A stretch of 64,000 nucleotides of DNA. It comes from Synechococcales cyanobacterium C42_A2020_086 (lineage in GTDB: Bacteria > Cyanobacteriota > Cyanobacteriia > Elainellales > Elainellaceae). Below the pieces are notes generated by a model. That model had not been told where the DNA came from and ran no database searches. It saw only the letters and a program-made list of their open reading frames with translations. Shown in pieces: positions 27,024-35,368 of the stretch. The number at the start of each line of letters is the position of its first letter. Position 1 is the first letter of the stretch. Location of the stretch: positions 1-64,000 of the forward strand of contig JACYLU010000036.1 of NCBI GenBank assembly GCA_015272325.1, read 5' to 3'. A program made the translations under genes and the position numbers.

Positions 27024-27037
27024 TTCTATTCCAAATT

Positions 27038-27060
27038 AAGTTAGACCAATGGTTTAACTT
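27038..27060. terminator. Hairpin after aspC
   Basis: AAGTTAGACCA (27038-27048) faces TGGTTTAACTT (27050-27060), pairing fully with one G-U wobble. It begins 15 bases after the aspC stop. No U-run follows, so factor-independent termination is uncertain. Confidence 0.4.
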
Positions 27061-27265
27061 GCCCTTCGCTACGCTATCACCCTGAGTTGCAAATCGCCAC
27101 TTACTCTTTGCCGCTTTGTTAACTGTCTGGTAAACAGCTTATTCTCCAAATCATCGCTTTAGCATAAAACCACTGATAGTTGGCAGTGACTTGCCGTATC
27201 AGCCATCTCGCAGGATGAGTGCGGCTTTAGTGTAATTTTCCATAGTCTGTATGGGAGTAAAAGCG

Positions 27266-27556
27266 ATGAATTCAACTCAGTTTGGCATGCCTCAGCCTAC
27301 CCACAGCACGGCTTGGGTTGTTCAGGCTTGGGCTTCGTTTGTGATTTCCATCTCTGCAACCGTGATTGGCATTACTTATCTGCCAGTAGACGGTTGGATT
27401 AAAGGTTATCTGGGTATGGGGCTAGCATTCACAGTCGGATCAACGCTCAGTGTCGCCAAAACCAGTCGCGATCAGCACGAAGCAAAGCGCCTCACATCTC
27501 GTGTGGATGAAGCCCGCGTTGAAAAACTGCTGTCGGACCATCATCCGCTGAAATAG
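27266..27556 (+). CDS. YiaA/YiaB family two-helix membrane protein
   Basis: 96 residues. Two hydrophobic helices, 'AWASFVISISATVIGITYLP' and 'IKGYLGMGLAFTVGSTLSVA', are followed by 'KTSRDQHEAKRLTSRVDEAR', the conserved KTxRDxHE tail of the YiaAB domain. A small inner-membrane protein of unknown function. The ATG at 27266 is preceded by GGGAG about 9 bases away and is preferred over an ATG at 27251. Confidence 0.85.
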   Translation: MNSTQFGMPQPTHSTAWVVQAWASFVISISATVIGITYLPVDGWIKGYLGMGLAFTVGSTLSVAKTSRDQHEAKRLTSRVDEARVEKLLSDHHPLK

Positions 27557-28052
27557 GGGCAATAAGGCTGAACTCAAGCTAAAACAGCGTCACGAGATAC
27601 CCGTAGGGTCACAGTCTTGTCGATTTCGACTGCCGGCTGCATCCTCAACTTGCTCTGACCTCGGCGGGTATCCGATAATTGGCTTGGGAATTTTTCTGCG
27701 AAGCTGCTCGCCATGAGGGTCGCGCCTAGCTTGTTTAAGAATGGGTTTAAGAATGGGCGATCCGAGACGGGTCACAGTCAAAACATTTGCCGTATGGATT
27801 GCTCTTGGTCCATCGATATCTATACGATGTCTACATCTATCAATGTATATCGATGGTGACTAGTGCCGGAATCCTTTGCTTCTCCAGCATCAGCGGTGCA
27901 TTCATAGAACGGATTTCGGCTCAAAATGGCTGTAATAGGAAGTAGTTATAGCTGCTTTAGCCTCTAATTTTGTATTCAGTTCTGTCTTTAGTTTCGGATT
28001 CGGTCAGCCAGATCGGTCTTATTCAGTTACGGGAACCCTACACCAAGTTAAT
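27557..28052. other. Intergenic region before the five-PAS kinase gene
   Basis: About 500 bases. No supported ORF. A minus-strand 63-codon frame (27590-27781) has no recognisable family and was not called. The main structure is the 10-bp inverted repeat at 27811-27857. Confidence 0.5.
27811..27857. repeat. 10-bp inverted repeat with 27-base loop
   Basis: CCATCGATAT (27811-27820) and ATATCGATGG (27848-27857) are exact complements. The loop itself contains further CATCTA and GATGT half-matches. It lies about 200 bases upstream of the kinase start and is a candidate regulator site or RNA structure. Confidence 0.5.
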
Positions 28053-30839
28053 GTGAACCCTGCCCAAACCCCACCGCCCTGTGGTTCAACCGCCACTCCA
28101 ACCGAGCTGTCTCAGCTAGATACCTCGCTGCTCCGGTCCCTGTTTGAAGAGATGCCGGCTGCCGTGGCGGTTTTGCAGACCAACGCTCAGATTGTGATCG
28201 CTAATCCCATGTTTGCAGCACTGCTAGGCTACTCAATGGCGGAACTGCAAGCGCGCTGTCTGTCCGATTTGCTGCCGCAGCCAGCCTCCTGGGACCTGCC
28301 AACTCTGGCGGCTTCAGGCCAGCCCGTTGAGATCTGCTATCGCTGCCCAGATAGCTCGACCCGCTGGGTATCTGGACGAGTCTCGGCAATGGGGGCGACC
28401 CTGGGGTTGGAGCAGATGTATATCCTGGTGCTGCACGATATTGAACCGCAGAAACAGGCAGAATTGGCGCTACACCAGCAGGAAGTTGAGCTAGAGACAA
28501 TGTTGCAAGGCATTAGCGATCTGGTGCTGGTGGTGGATGCGGCAGGCCGCTATCACAAAATTCTTTCAGCCCGAACGGATCTGCTGTATTGCCCTGCGGC
28601 TGAACTGCTGGGAAAGACCATTAATCAACTGTTGCCCGAGGCCGTGGCCGCTGCGAGCATGCAGGCAATTCAGCAAGCCCTGCAAACTCAACAACCCGTC
28701 ACCTATGAATACACCCTGGAGATTCAGGGGCAGGAACGTTGGTTTTCCACCCGCATTTTGCCGCTGACCAATCAGCCGTCCAGCCGGTTTTGGTGCGATT
28801 TGCCTGTTGATTCCCTCAATCGTCCCTTGAATCTTGCTGGGCCATCCAGGGATGCCTTGTCCGACCCTCAACTGGACCCTCTACTGATTGTCGTAGCCCG
28901 CGATGTGACCGAGCAAAAACAGCTGCATCTGGCTCTTCAGGCATCCGAAGCTCGCCTCAGGCGCATCCTCAATCGCACTCACGCTTCTATTGTCTGCCTT
29001 CGTCGCTGCTCTCCGGGAGACTTTCAATACGAGTATGTCTCGGCAGGCTACGAGAATGTGTTTGGCTTTACCCCAGACGAAATTGCCGCCGACCGTAATC
29101 TCTGGCGCTCGCGGGTGTTCCCCGAGGATCTGCCCCGCCTGGCCTTACCTGAGCAAGTGACCCAGCCAAGCACCAGCAGCGCGGAGTATCGCTTTCGCCA
29201 CAAGGATGGTAGCATTCGCTGGATTGCCAACATGGCGACGACTGAATGGGATACGACATTAAATGATTGGGTCGTGACAGCCATTGATATTGATATCACC
29301 GACCGCAAGCGGGCTGAAGCCGTGTTGCAGCAAAACCAGGAGCGCTTGGCGTTTCTCCTAGAGGCGTCTCCAGCCGCTATCTACACCGCTCAACCGCTAC
29401 CCGATTGCCGCACCACCTTTGTCAGTCCAGTGATTGAATCGATTATTGGCTATACGCCGGCAGAAGTTTGCCAGCCCGGGTTTTGGGTAGATCACATTTA
29501 CCCTGAGGATCAACCTCAGGCATTACAAGCGGTTGCTAAGCTGACCGAGAAGCGCTCTGTAGCCTACGAGTACCGCTTTTACCATAAAGACGGCAGCATT
29601 CGCTGGATCGCAGAGGAAGCCAAGCTAATTCGCGATGCCGCTGGTCAGCCGGTGGAAATGATTGGCTACTGCGTGGACATCACTGAACGCAAGATGGCCG
29701 AATTGGGATTGCAACAGTTAAACATTGACCTAGAGCAGCGCATTCAAATCCGCACCGCTGCTTTGCAAGAAAGCGAGGAACTGTTTCGCCAGTTCGCAGA
29801 AAACATCGAGAGCGGGTTCTGGATGAAAAATATCCACGGACAAACGCTCTACGTTAGCCCCAGTATAGAGCGGATTTGGGGAGTTGCGGCCGATGTGCTG
29901 CGTTGCGATCCACAGGCGTGGCGGGCTGCCCTTCACCCCGATGACCAGACGCTGATAGCGAGCACGTGTTGCTGGGCTGACGAGGTGGAATACCGGATTA
30001 TTCGCCCCGATGGAGCCATCCGCTGGATTCGCGACCGCGCCTTTCCAGTGCGCAATGCCCAGGGCGAAATCTACCGCATTGCTGGCATCACCGAAGACAT
30101 CACCGACCGCAAGCAAGCCGAAGCCTTCCTGGAGATGCAGCTCCATCAGAAAGAGATCTTGCTGAAGGAGGTGCACCATCGCGTGAAGAATAACCTGCAA
30201 ATTATTTCTGCCATGCTCAAATTGCAGGCGCACAGCACCGAGGATGCTGCCATTCTCGATGTTTTAGAAGATAGCCGCAGCCGGCTGCGAGCGATTGCCC
30301 TGATTCACGAAACCCTCTACCAATCTCCTAACCTGGAGCAGCTGGATTTTCATCTTTACATTCAGCAATTGGGCAATGCTGTGCTAGCAAGCCAGAGTAC
30401 CAGTAACCAAATCCGGTTGGTCTACCAAGTGCAGCCGGTGGTGCTGAACCTGGAAACGGCAATTCCCTGCGGTTTGCTGCTGAACGAACTGCTCACAAAT
30501 GCCATCAAGCACGCCTTTCCCGATGGTCGCACTGGCGTAATCAGGGTTGTTCTAGACGTCCTTCCGGTTGATGCTCAGTCTGGGGTTACCCCATTTCAGC
30601 CTCAGGAGGCGGGTGCATCGCTGTCCTGTCACTCACGGCGTTCCCGTTATCGTCTAACGGTTCAGGACAATGGTATTGGTATGCCGGCAGATTTTAATCT
30701 GGCTGGTCTAAAATCCCTCGGACTGAAAATCGCCTGTGATCTGGCGTTGCAGCTCCAGGGCACCCTCACACTCGACTCTGTTCAAGGGACTCGCTTTCAG
30801 CTCACCTTTTCGGAGTTGCAATATCACCAGCGGTTCTAG
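28053..30839 (+). CDS. Soluble sensor histidine kinase, five PAS domains plus HisKA_2/HATPase
   Basis: 928 residues, no membrane helix. PAS domains lie at about 27-135, 147-285, 300-420, 430-550 and 575-690; three have the PAC-like ends 'FRHKDGSIRWIA', 'FYHKDGSIRWIAEEAK' and 'IIRPDGAIRWIRDRAF'. A HisKA_2 dimerisation domain follows with 'LLKEVHHRVKNNLQIISAML' (phosphoacceptor His near 708), then an ATPase with 'LLNELLTNAIKHAFPDG' and 'VQDNGIGMP'. Such cytosolic kinases sense light, redox or small ligands and feed the receiver protein encoded 11 bases downstream. Start is GTG at 28053: the overlapping ATG at 28051 is followed at once by a stop. Confidence 0.92.
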   Translation: MNPAQTPPPCGSTATPTELSQLDTSLLRSLFEEMPAAVAVLQTNAQIVIANPMFAALLGYSMAELQARCLSDLLPQPASWDLPTLAASGQPVEICYRCPDSSTRWVSGRVSAMGATLGLEQMYILVLHDIEPQKQAELALHQQEVELETMLQGISDLVLVVDAAGRYHKILSARTDLLYCPAAELLGKTINQLLPEAVAAASMQAIQQALQTQQPVTYEYTLEIQGQERWFSTRILPLTNQPSSRFWCDLPVDSLNRPLNLAGPSRDALSDPQLDPLLIVVARDVTEQKQLHLALQASEARLRRILNRTHASIVCLRRCSPGDFQYEYVSAGYENVFGFTPDEIAADRNLWRSRVFPEDLPRLALPEQVTQPSTSSAEYRFRHKDGSIRWIANMATTEWDTTLNDWVVTAIDIDITDRKRAEAVLQQNQERLAFLLEASPAAIYTAQPLPDCRTTFVSPVIESIIGYTPAEVCQPGFWVDHIYPEDQPQALQAVAKLTEKRSVAYEYRFYHKDGSIRWIAEEAKLIRDAAGQPVEMIGYCVDITERKMAELGLQQLNIDLEQRIQIRTAALQESEELFRQFAENIESGFWMKNIHGQTLYVSPSIERIWGVAADVLRCDPQAWRAALHPDDQTLIASTCCWADEVEYRIIRPDGAIRWIRDRAFPVRNAQGEIYRIAGITEDITDRKQAEAFLEMQLHQKEILLKEVHHRVKNNLQIISAMLKLQAHSTEDAAILDVLEDSRSRLRAIALIHETLYQSPNLEQLDFHLYIQQLGNAVLASQSTSNQIRLVYQVQPVVLNLETAIPCGLLLNELLTNAIKHAFPDGRTGVIRVVLDVLPVDAQSGVTPFQPQEAGASLSCHSRRSRYRLTVQDNGIGMPADFNLAGLKSLGLKIACDLALQLQGTLTLDSVQGTRFQLTFSELQYHQRF

Positions 30840-30850
30840 CGGATCGTTCT

Positions 30851-31939
30851 ATGAAAGCCACCAAGATCCTGATCACCGAAGATGAAATCTTGATTGCTCG
30901 AGAGCTAGAGATGACTTTGCACGAGCTGGGCTATTGTGTCGCTGGCATTGCTGCCGATGGAGAGACTGCCCTTGCTAAGGTCGCTGAAACCTCGCCCGAT
31001 CTGGTACTGATGGATATTGTGCTGCCGGGCGATATCGACGGCATCGAAACCGCGGAGCAGATTCGCCGACGCTTTCAGATCCCAGTGGTGTTCCTTACAG
31101 CCTATGCCGATGCCGCCACCCTGCAACGAGCCAAGATCACCGAACCGTTTGGCTATGTGCTCAAGCCATTTCAGCCCCAAGAGCTGAATACCGCCATTCA
31201 GATTGCCCTAGTGCGGCAGCAGTCGGAACAGCTCAAACTAGACACGCTACGCAGCAACATTAGTGCGTCTCTGCCCCACGAGATCAATACCCAGTTGCAC
31301 AATATTCTAGGGTTCACAGCAGTAGGGTTGCGCTACTGCGATGCCATGTCCAAGGCTGAGCTTCAGGACACGCTGGAATGCATTCAATCAGCTGCCTTGA
31401 AACTGGAGCGGGTTTGTCAAAATTTCCTGCTGTATACCAAGCTGGAACTGCTGGCCGCTAGCCCTGCCAGCGCTGCCCAACTCCGCCATGCCGAGACATC
31501 TTCTACTGCCGATGTCATCACGTACAGTGCTCACAAGCTAGCCCGACTCCACCAGCGAAGCAGCGATTTGGGGTTAGACCTACCCGATGCTAGGGTTCAG
31601 ATGGCAGAAGGCTACCTTTGCAAAATAGTTGAGGAACTGCTGGACAATGCCTTTCGCTTCTCTGATCCCGAAACCGCAGTTTGGATCAGTAGCAACACCC
31701 GAGAGGGCGACTTCTACCTAACCATTCGGGACGGTGGTCAGGGGATGAGTCCTACGCAAATTGCCCAGATTGGTGCCTACATGCAGTTCGATCGCAATCG
31801 ACTAGAGCAACAGGGACTAGGACTCGGCTTAGCGCTGGTGCAGCGGCTAGTCGCGCTACACGGAGGTCAGTTCTGGATCGAGAGCACCCCAGGACAGGGC
31901 ACTCAGGTCACGCTAACACTGCCGATAGCTTGCACCTAG
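30851..31939 (+). CDS. Receiver domain fused to histidine-kinase-like ATPase
   Basis: 362 residues. A CheY-like receiver (1-120) has the acidic pair E10/D11, phosphoacceptor D55 in 'LVLMDIVLPGDIDGIETAEQ' and the conserved Lys in 'FGYVLKPF'. It continues into 'SASLPHEINTQLHNILGFTA', an H-box-like helix pair, and a GHKL ATPase with 'IVEELLDNAFRFSDPETAVW', 'IRDGGQGMSPTQ' and 'EQQGLGLGLALVQRLVALHG'. So a receiver precedes the kinase, the reverse of usual hybrids. It lies 11 bases after the five-PAS kinase and is surely its partner. A close paralogue lies at 59332-60510. Confidence 0.9.
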   Translation: MKATKILITEDEILIARELEMTLHELGYCVAGIAADGETALAKVAETSPDLVLMDIVLPGDIDGIETAEQIRRRFQIPVVFLTAYADAATLQRAKITEPFGYVLKPFQPQELNTAIQIALVRQQSEQLKLDTLRSNISASLPHEINTQLHNILGFTAVGLRYCDAMSKAELQDTLECIQSAALKLERVCQNFLLYTKLELLAASPASAAQLRHAETSSTADVITYSAHKLARLHQRSSDLGLDLPDARVQMAEGYLCKIVEELLDNAFRFSDPETAVWISSNTREGDFYLTIRDGGQGMSPTQIAQIGAYMQFDRNRLEQQGLGLGLALVQRLVALHGGQFWIESTPGQGTQVTLTLPIACT

Positions 31940-31953
31940 GTGGATCATCTGAG

Positions 31954-33159
31954 CTAGCGTGGCAGCTTGTACTGCCCGACAATTCGCTTGGCATACTCGG
32001 GGACATGCGCCTCCAGTTTTTCGGGATGGTGACGCTTGACGTAGAGATAGTTGCGCGTGAAGTGAGAGTCGATCGAGAAGCGGGCATATTCCAGCCCCTT
32101 CGGCCCTATCTTTTCGATCACCACGCCCATCAGCTTAGCTGCCCACATGGGTAGCGTCACGCCCTTGTCGTAGGCGGGGATGCTTTGCTGCACGGCATTC
32201 CTACGATCGCCCTGGGACATCACCGGCTGAGTATCGAGTTGATCTAGCACCAAATTCAGCATCTCCTGCCCGCGATCGTTGCGCACCACAATCCACTGCC
32301 AGCCAAAGGGAGCACCCATATAGCCCACTACGAGATCCGCCAGGGAATTGACGTAATCAAAACAGCTCATGCAGGACGGCGCAAACACATCCTTGAGCTG
32401 ATTGGTTTTCAACCCAAAAAAGGGGACCGTTTCCATAGAGCCGTCTTCATGCTTGAAGTGCACCCGGAAGTCTTGCATGAATTCGTAATGCACCACGGTA
32501 TCGGGCGAACGGCTCGTCGTCTCTAGGAATTTTTGCAGCCCAGCTCGGGTCACATTATCGACGCAGGGCGTGCCCAGCACATAGAGTTTTTCTAGACCCA
32601 ACTGCTGCTCGACCGCCCGCAGCGCCTGAATTTGACAACCAACGCCAATCACTAGCAGCCGCTTTAGCCCCGACTGCTCGATCTGCTCCAGCACTGACAG
32701 ATTTGGGGATAGGGTCGGCTTGTTTACCCGTGCCGCCAAAATCTCCTCGGGGGTGCGGGCGATGATCGGCATGGGCTGAAACCGATCTTCCTTCGTATTC
32801 TGCACGCAGACGACGCCTTCCACCCAGCCCTGGTTCAGCATCTCGATTGCAATCGTGCTGACAATGCCGGTCCACTGGGCACCGGCAATGGGTTGCTGCT
32901 TGCGAGCGGCCATCATCTGCTGATTGACGCCAAAATACCAATCGTCTGGGTTCTCCAGATCACGACTGCGCCCGTGGGCTTGCACCTCTAACTCAGAAAT
33001 TTGCTGGTTCAGGAAAGCACAGGCTTCTTTTACGTAATGGATGTAATAGGTGTCGCACAGCCCACACTCGCTGCACAGCTCTTTAGCGGGACGACGGCTC
33101 TCGGGCTTCAAAGCTCGGGCTTTTTTGTGCTTAGCAGAATCAGGAGTAATGGCAGTCAT
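31954..33159 (-). CDS. bciB: Ferredoxin-dependent divinyl chlorophyllide a 8-vinyl-reductase
   Basis: 401 residues of the F420 hydrogenase beta-subunit-like (FrhB) family. The N-terminal iron-sulfur motif 'AKELCSECGLCDTYYIHYVK' (C29, C32, C35) and 'FAPSCMSCFDYVNSLADLVV' with two further cysteines match the BciB type (Synechocystis slr1923), which reduces the 8-vinyl group of divinyl chlorophyllide to give monovinyl chlorophyll. 'LVIGVGCQIQALRAV' is another family block. An in-frame ORF extends 34 codons upstream, but the ATG at 33159 matches the family start. Convergent with the receiver-kinase gene. Confidence 0.93.
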   Translation of the reverse strand: MTAITPDSAKHKKARALKPESRRPAKELCSECGLCDTYYIHYVKEACAFLNQQISELEVQAHGRSRDLENPDDWYFGVNQQMMAARKQQPIAGAQWTGIVSTIAIEMLNQGWVEGVVCVQNTKEDRFQPMPIIARTPEEILAARVNKPTLSPNLSVLEQIEQSGLKRLLVIGVGCQIQALRAVEQQLGLEKLYVLGTPCVDNVTRAGLQKFLETTSRSPDTVVHYEFMQDFRVHFKHEDGSMETVPFFGLKTNQLKDVFAPSCMSCFDYVNSLADLVVGYMGAPFGWQWIVVRNDRGQEMLNLVLDQLDTQPVMSQGDRRNAVQQSIPAYDKGVTLPMWAAKLMGVVIEKIGPKGLEYARFSIDSHFTRNYLYVKRHHPEKLEAHVPEYAKRIVGQYKLPR

Positions 33160-33626
33160 TGAATGTTGTCTATTAAACAAGGAATAAACGCGAATCCCTC
33201 TCCTGATCACAATACCGCAGGAGTTGCCTCCAGAACGATACCCCGAGCGAATCTTGCCCAAGCCCGTCTGAATGTCAGAGGAATGTCAGAGATTTCGGTG
33301 GCGGCGGGTCCTGCTCGGCTAAAGTATGGACCGTGTTCCTGAATCCAATCTCATAGGTGCGCTAACAGCTCCAAGGCATTGTTGTAGGCTACGGTCTCTC
33401 CGTGCTGTTGGAAGAGGCTGGCCGCTATTTGCAGATCGTGCCTAGCCATTTGGCGGTTGCCCTGTTGTGCTAGCACTAACCCTCCGCTAATTGCATTAAC
33501 AGCTTAATTGCATCAATTCATTTAAGGAAATCCATAGAGGATCGCCCGCTCCTCGGATTGACCCAAACTGGTATCGTGGAGGAGTAGAGCTTAAGCTGGG
33601 CGTTCTACGCCGATGTCGCTAGTGCT
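33160..33626. other. Intergenic region upstream of bciB with a gene remnant
   Basis: Apart from the TPR C-terminal remnant at 33351-33503, listed separately, nothing coding is visible. It serves as the leader of bciB (left) and of the membrane protein gene starting at 33627 (right). Confidence 0.5.
33351..33503 (-). pseudogene. C-terminal remnant of a tetratricopeptide-repeat protein
   Basis: On the reverse strand a frame of 50 codons ends at a TGA (33351-33353). It reads 'GGLVLAQQGNRQMARHDLQI' and then AASLFQQHGETVAYNNALELL, the pattern of the last TPR unit in many cyanobacterial TPR proteins (LxLAQxGNRxxAxxDLQxAAxLFQQxG). A TAA stop lies just upstream of the frame and no start codon or Shine-Dalgarno is present, so only a C-terminal stump survives. 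Confidence 0.6.
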
Positions 33627-34142
33627 ATGAACTACGTCATTGCGGTCCTCGCCGATCGGATTCAGGCGGAAGCGGCCTATTCCGAACTGGAAAGAGAGGG
33701 GTTGCCTATGGAGCAAGTCAGCATCTTGGGTCGGGGTTATAAATCTGCCGACGAGTTTGGGTTCATTGACCCGAAAGCTCCCGCTCGCAAGCAGGCAACG
33801 CTCATGGCATTTTGGCTAGTGCCCTTTGGGTTTATTGGCGGCTGGCTATTTAATGTAGCTACCCAATATCAGTTGGTTCCAGCAGCAGGTACCGTGGGAA
33901 ATCACCTCATTGGCGGATTGCTCGGTGCAATAGGTGGTGCCATGGGCAGTTTTTTCGTTGGTGGCGGTGCGGGTTTAATCTTTGGGAGCGGCGACGCTCT
34001 TCCCTATCGCAATCGGTTGCAGGAGGGTAAATATCTGATAGTCGTTAGTGGTGCCCCCAATCTGACTAATAAGGCAACGCGCATCCTGCGCCAATTCAAC
34101 CCAGAGAGCATTCAAGGCTACACAGACCCAACGCGGGTGTAG
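33627..34142 (+). CDS. Conserved membrane protein with glycine-rich helices (stress-protein-like N-terminus)
   Basis: 171 residues. The N-terminus 'MNYVIAVLADRIQAEAAYSE' followed by 'GLPMEQVSILGRGYKSADEF' resembles the ferredoxin-like alpha/beta domain at the start of general stress 17M / DUF1269-type proteins. Two membrane segments follow: 'LMAFWLVPFGFIGGWLFNVA' and a long glycine-rich 'LIGGLLGAIGGAMGSFFVGG', then a short C-terminal strand-rich part. Such proteins are conserved among cyanobacteria with unknown function. No operon partner is obvious; the next gene starts about 50 bases later on the same strand. Confidence 0.75.
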   Translation: MNYVIAVLADRIQAEAAYSELEREGLPMEQVSILGRGYKSADEFGFIDPKAPARKQATLMAFWLVPFGFIGGWLFNVATQYQLVPAAGTVGNHLIGGLLGAIGGAMGSFFVGGGAGLIFGSGDALPYRNRLQEGKYLIVVSGAPNLTNKATRILRQFNPESIQGYTDPTRV

Positions 34143-34196
34143 CGCCTGCCAGCGGGCGATGCCTGCATTTATTACCTCATGATCCCTGCACGTCCT

Positions 34197-34913
34197 ATGC
34201 CTGCACTTCCCCAAACCCTTGAAGAAGCCGTTGAACAAGCTAAAGCAGCAACGCAAGCCGCTCTAGATGACGGCTATACCCGCTTGCAGGTCGAGCTGCT
34301 GTTTCCCGAGCTGAAGGTTCTGCCGGTTGCCCAACAGTTCCTTCCCGCCTTCGAAGACTGGGGCAATCAACTGCGGGTGTATTTCCCCGATGCTGGAGCT
34401 GCGGCCTTAGCGCGTCGAGACTGGGGCGAAAAGCCCTACGCTATCCGTGGCATCCGTGATTTAAATGCCGAAATTCTGCCTGAGGAGCGGCTGATTATTT
34501 TTGTAGAGCCTTCGTCGGTGGAGGTGCAGGAGGTCGAGCGTCTGTGCCAGGTGGCAATGGAACGACCCGTGCTACTGCTAAATCCCCGTCTGGAAGACAT
34601 CGCTACGATTGGCATTGGGTTAGCCGGACGGCAACTGCGCGAGCGATTTTTGGCTTTGTTTGATAGCTGCTATTATCTACAACCGCTCGATGGAGCCGCC
34701 ATTTTTCGGTCCTATCCTTCGCCTTGGCAAGTTTGGGTCGAGCAGGAGTCTGACTATCAGCTTGTAGCGGAATCTCCGCAAAAACCGATCGGGGAGGCAC
34801 TGGAGCGGATTTTGACCGGGGCGGCAGCGGAATCTCCTGAAACGGTGGCAGCTCCGCGAAAGCAAGGATTTCTAGGCTCGTTACAGCAGTTTATTCGGGC
34901 ACTCAGTCAGTAA
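34197..34913 (+). CDS. DUF1995 family protein
   Basis: 238 residues, soluble. Begins 'LPQTLEEAVEQAKAATQAAL' and contains 'RLQVELLFPELKVLPVAQQF' and 'FVEPSSVEVQEVERLCQVA', the conserved blocks of DUF1995, a family shared by cyanobacteria and chloroplasts (related to plant low-PSII-accumulation 3 proteins). 'LNPRLEDIATIGIGLAGRQL' follows. A role in photosystem assembly is known only for plant relatives and is inference here. The ATG at 34197 fits the family start; an in-frame ATG at 34179 adds six residues. Confidence 0.8.
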   Translation: MPALPQTLEEAVEQAKAATQAALDDGYTRLQVELLFPELKVLPVAQQFLPAFEDWGNQLRVYFPDAGAAALARRDWGEKPYAIRGIRDLNAEILPEERLIIFVEPSSVEVQEVERLCQVAMERPVLLLNPRLEDIATIGIGLAGRQLRERFLALFDSCYYLQPLDGAAIFRSYPSPWQVWVEQESDYQLVAESPQKPIGEALERILTGAAAESPETVAAPRKQGFLGSLQQFIRALSQ

Positions 34914-35368
34914 ATTCACGTGAGCTGCGTTTGTTTTAACAGAACTTTAAATACCCTGTACTATAGTGGTCCTAAGCAGGTAATTTCACTGGTGCATGAT
35001 AAGCCGAGAGCGGCTTTGGGAACCCTAGGGGCAAAGCTAATCTGCAATCCTATCGCTTATTTCGATTTGCTTATATCGATCAACTCATCCATGTGGGTTG
35101 AGAAGGCAGTCAGGGTGAGTTTGACTGATTCCGCTCCTAGTCTCAGAATGGGCAACATCCCCCTTCCCAGGATCCTGATTTTTAGGTAGGGTATTAGCCA
35201 TTCCCGAGGGTTAGAGCGTTGAGTTGCCTCCAGAATCTCTCTCCAGACTCGTTCGTTAGGCTATTCAGTCTAACTGTTTAGTTCAACTTAGTTCAACCAT
35301 CCAGGTCGTGCAGTCCCAAACTGATTCATTCGGGTCCCCCGTCATAGCAAATAAGGATTGAGAAGCGC
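34914..35368. other. Intergenic region, 455 bases
   Basis: No supported gene; a plus-strand 89-codon frame (34920-35189) lacks any recognisable feature. It contains a small hairpin AAGCCG-agag-CGGCTT near 35003, a CAGGATCCTG palindrome at 35168-35177 followed by ATTTTTAGG, and the direct repeat at 35279-35297. Confidence 0.5.
35279..35297. repeat. Direct repeat TAGTTCAAC x2, period 10
   Basis: TAGTTCAAC occurs at 35279-35287 and 35289-35297, one helical turn apart, about 70 bases upstream of the phosphatase start. The GTTCAAC core also occurs in the repeats upstream of pstS at 17291-17305, a resemblance noted without claiming a shared regulator. Confidence 0.4.

Noticed and set aside
34920-35189. 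Plus-strand ORF of 89 codons after the DUF1995 gene
   Set aside because: Begins right after the stop, no Shine-Dalgarno, no recognisable domain.
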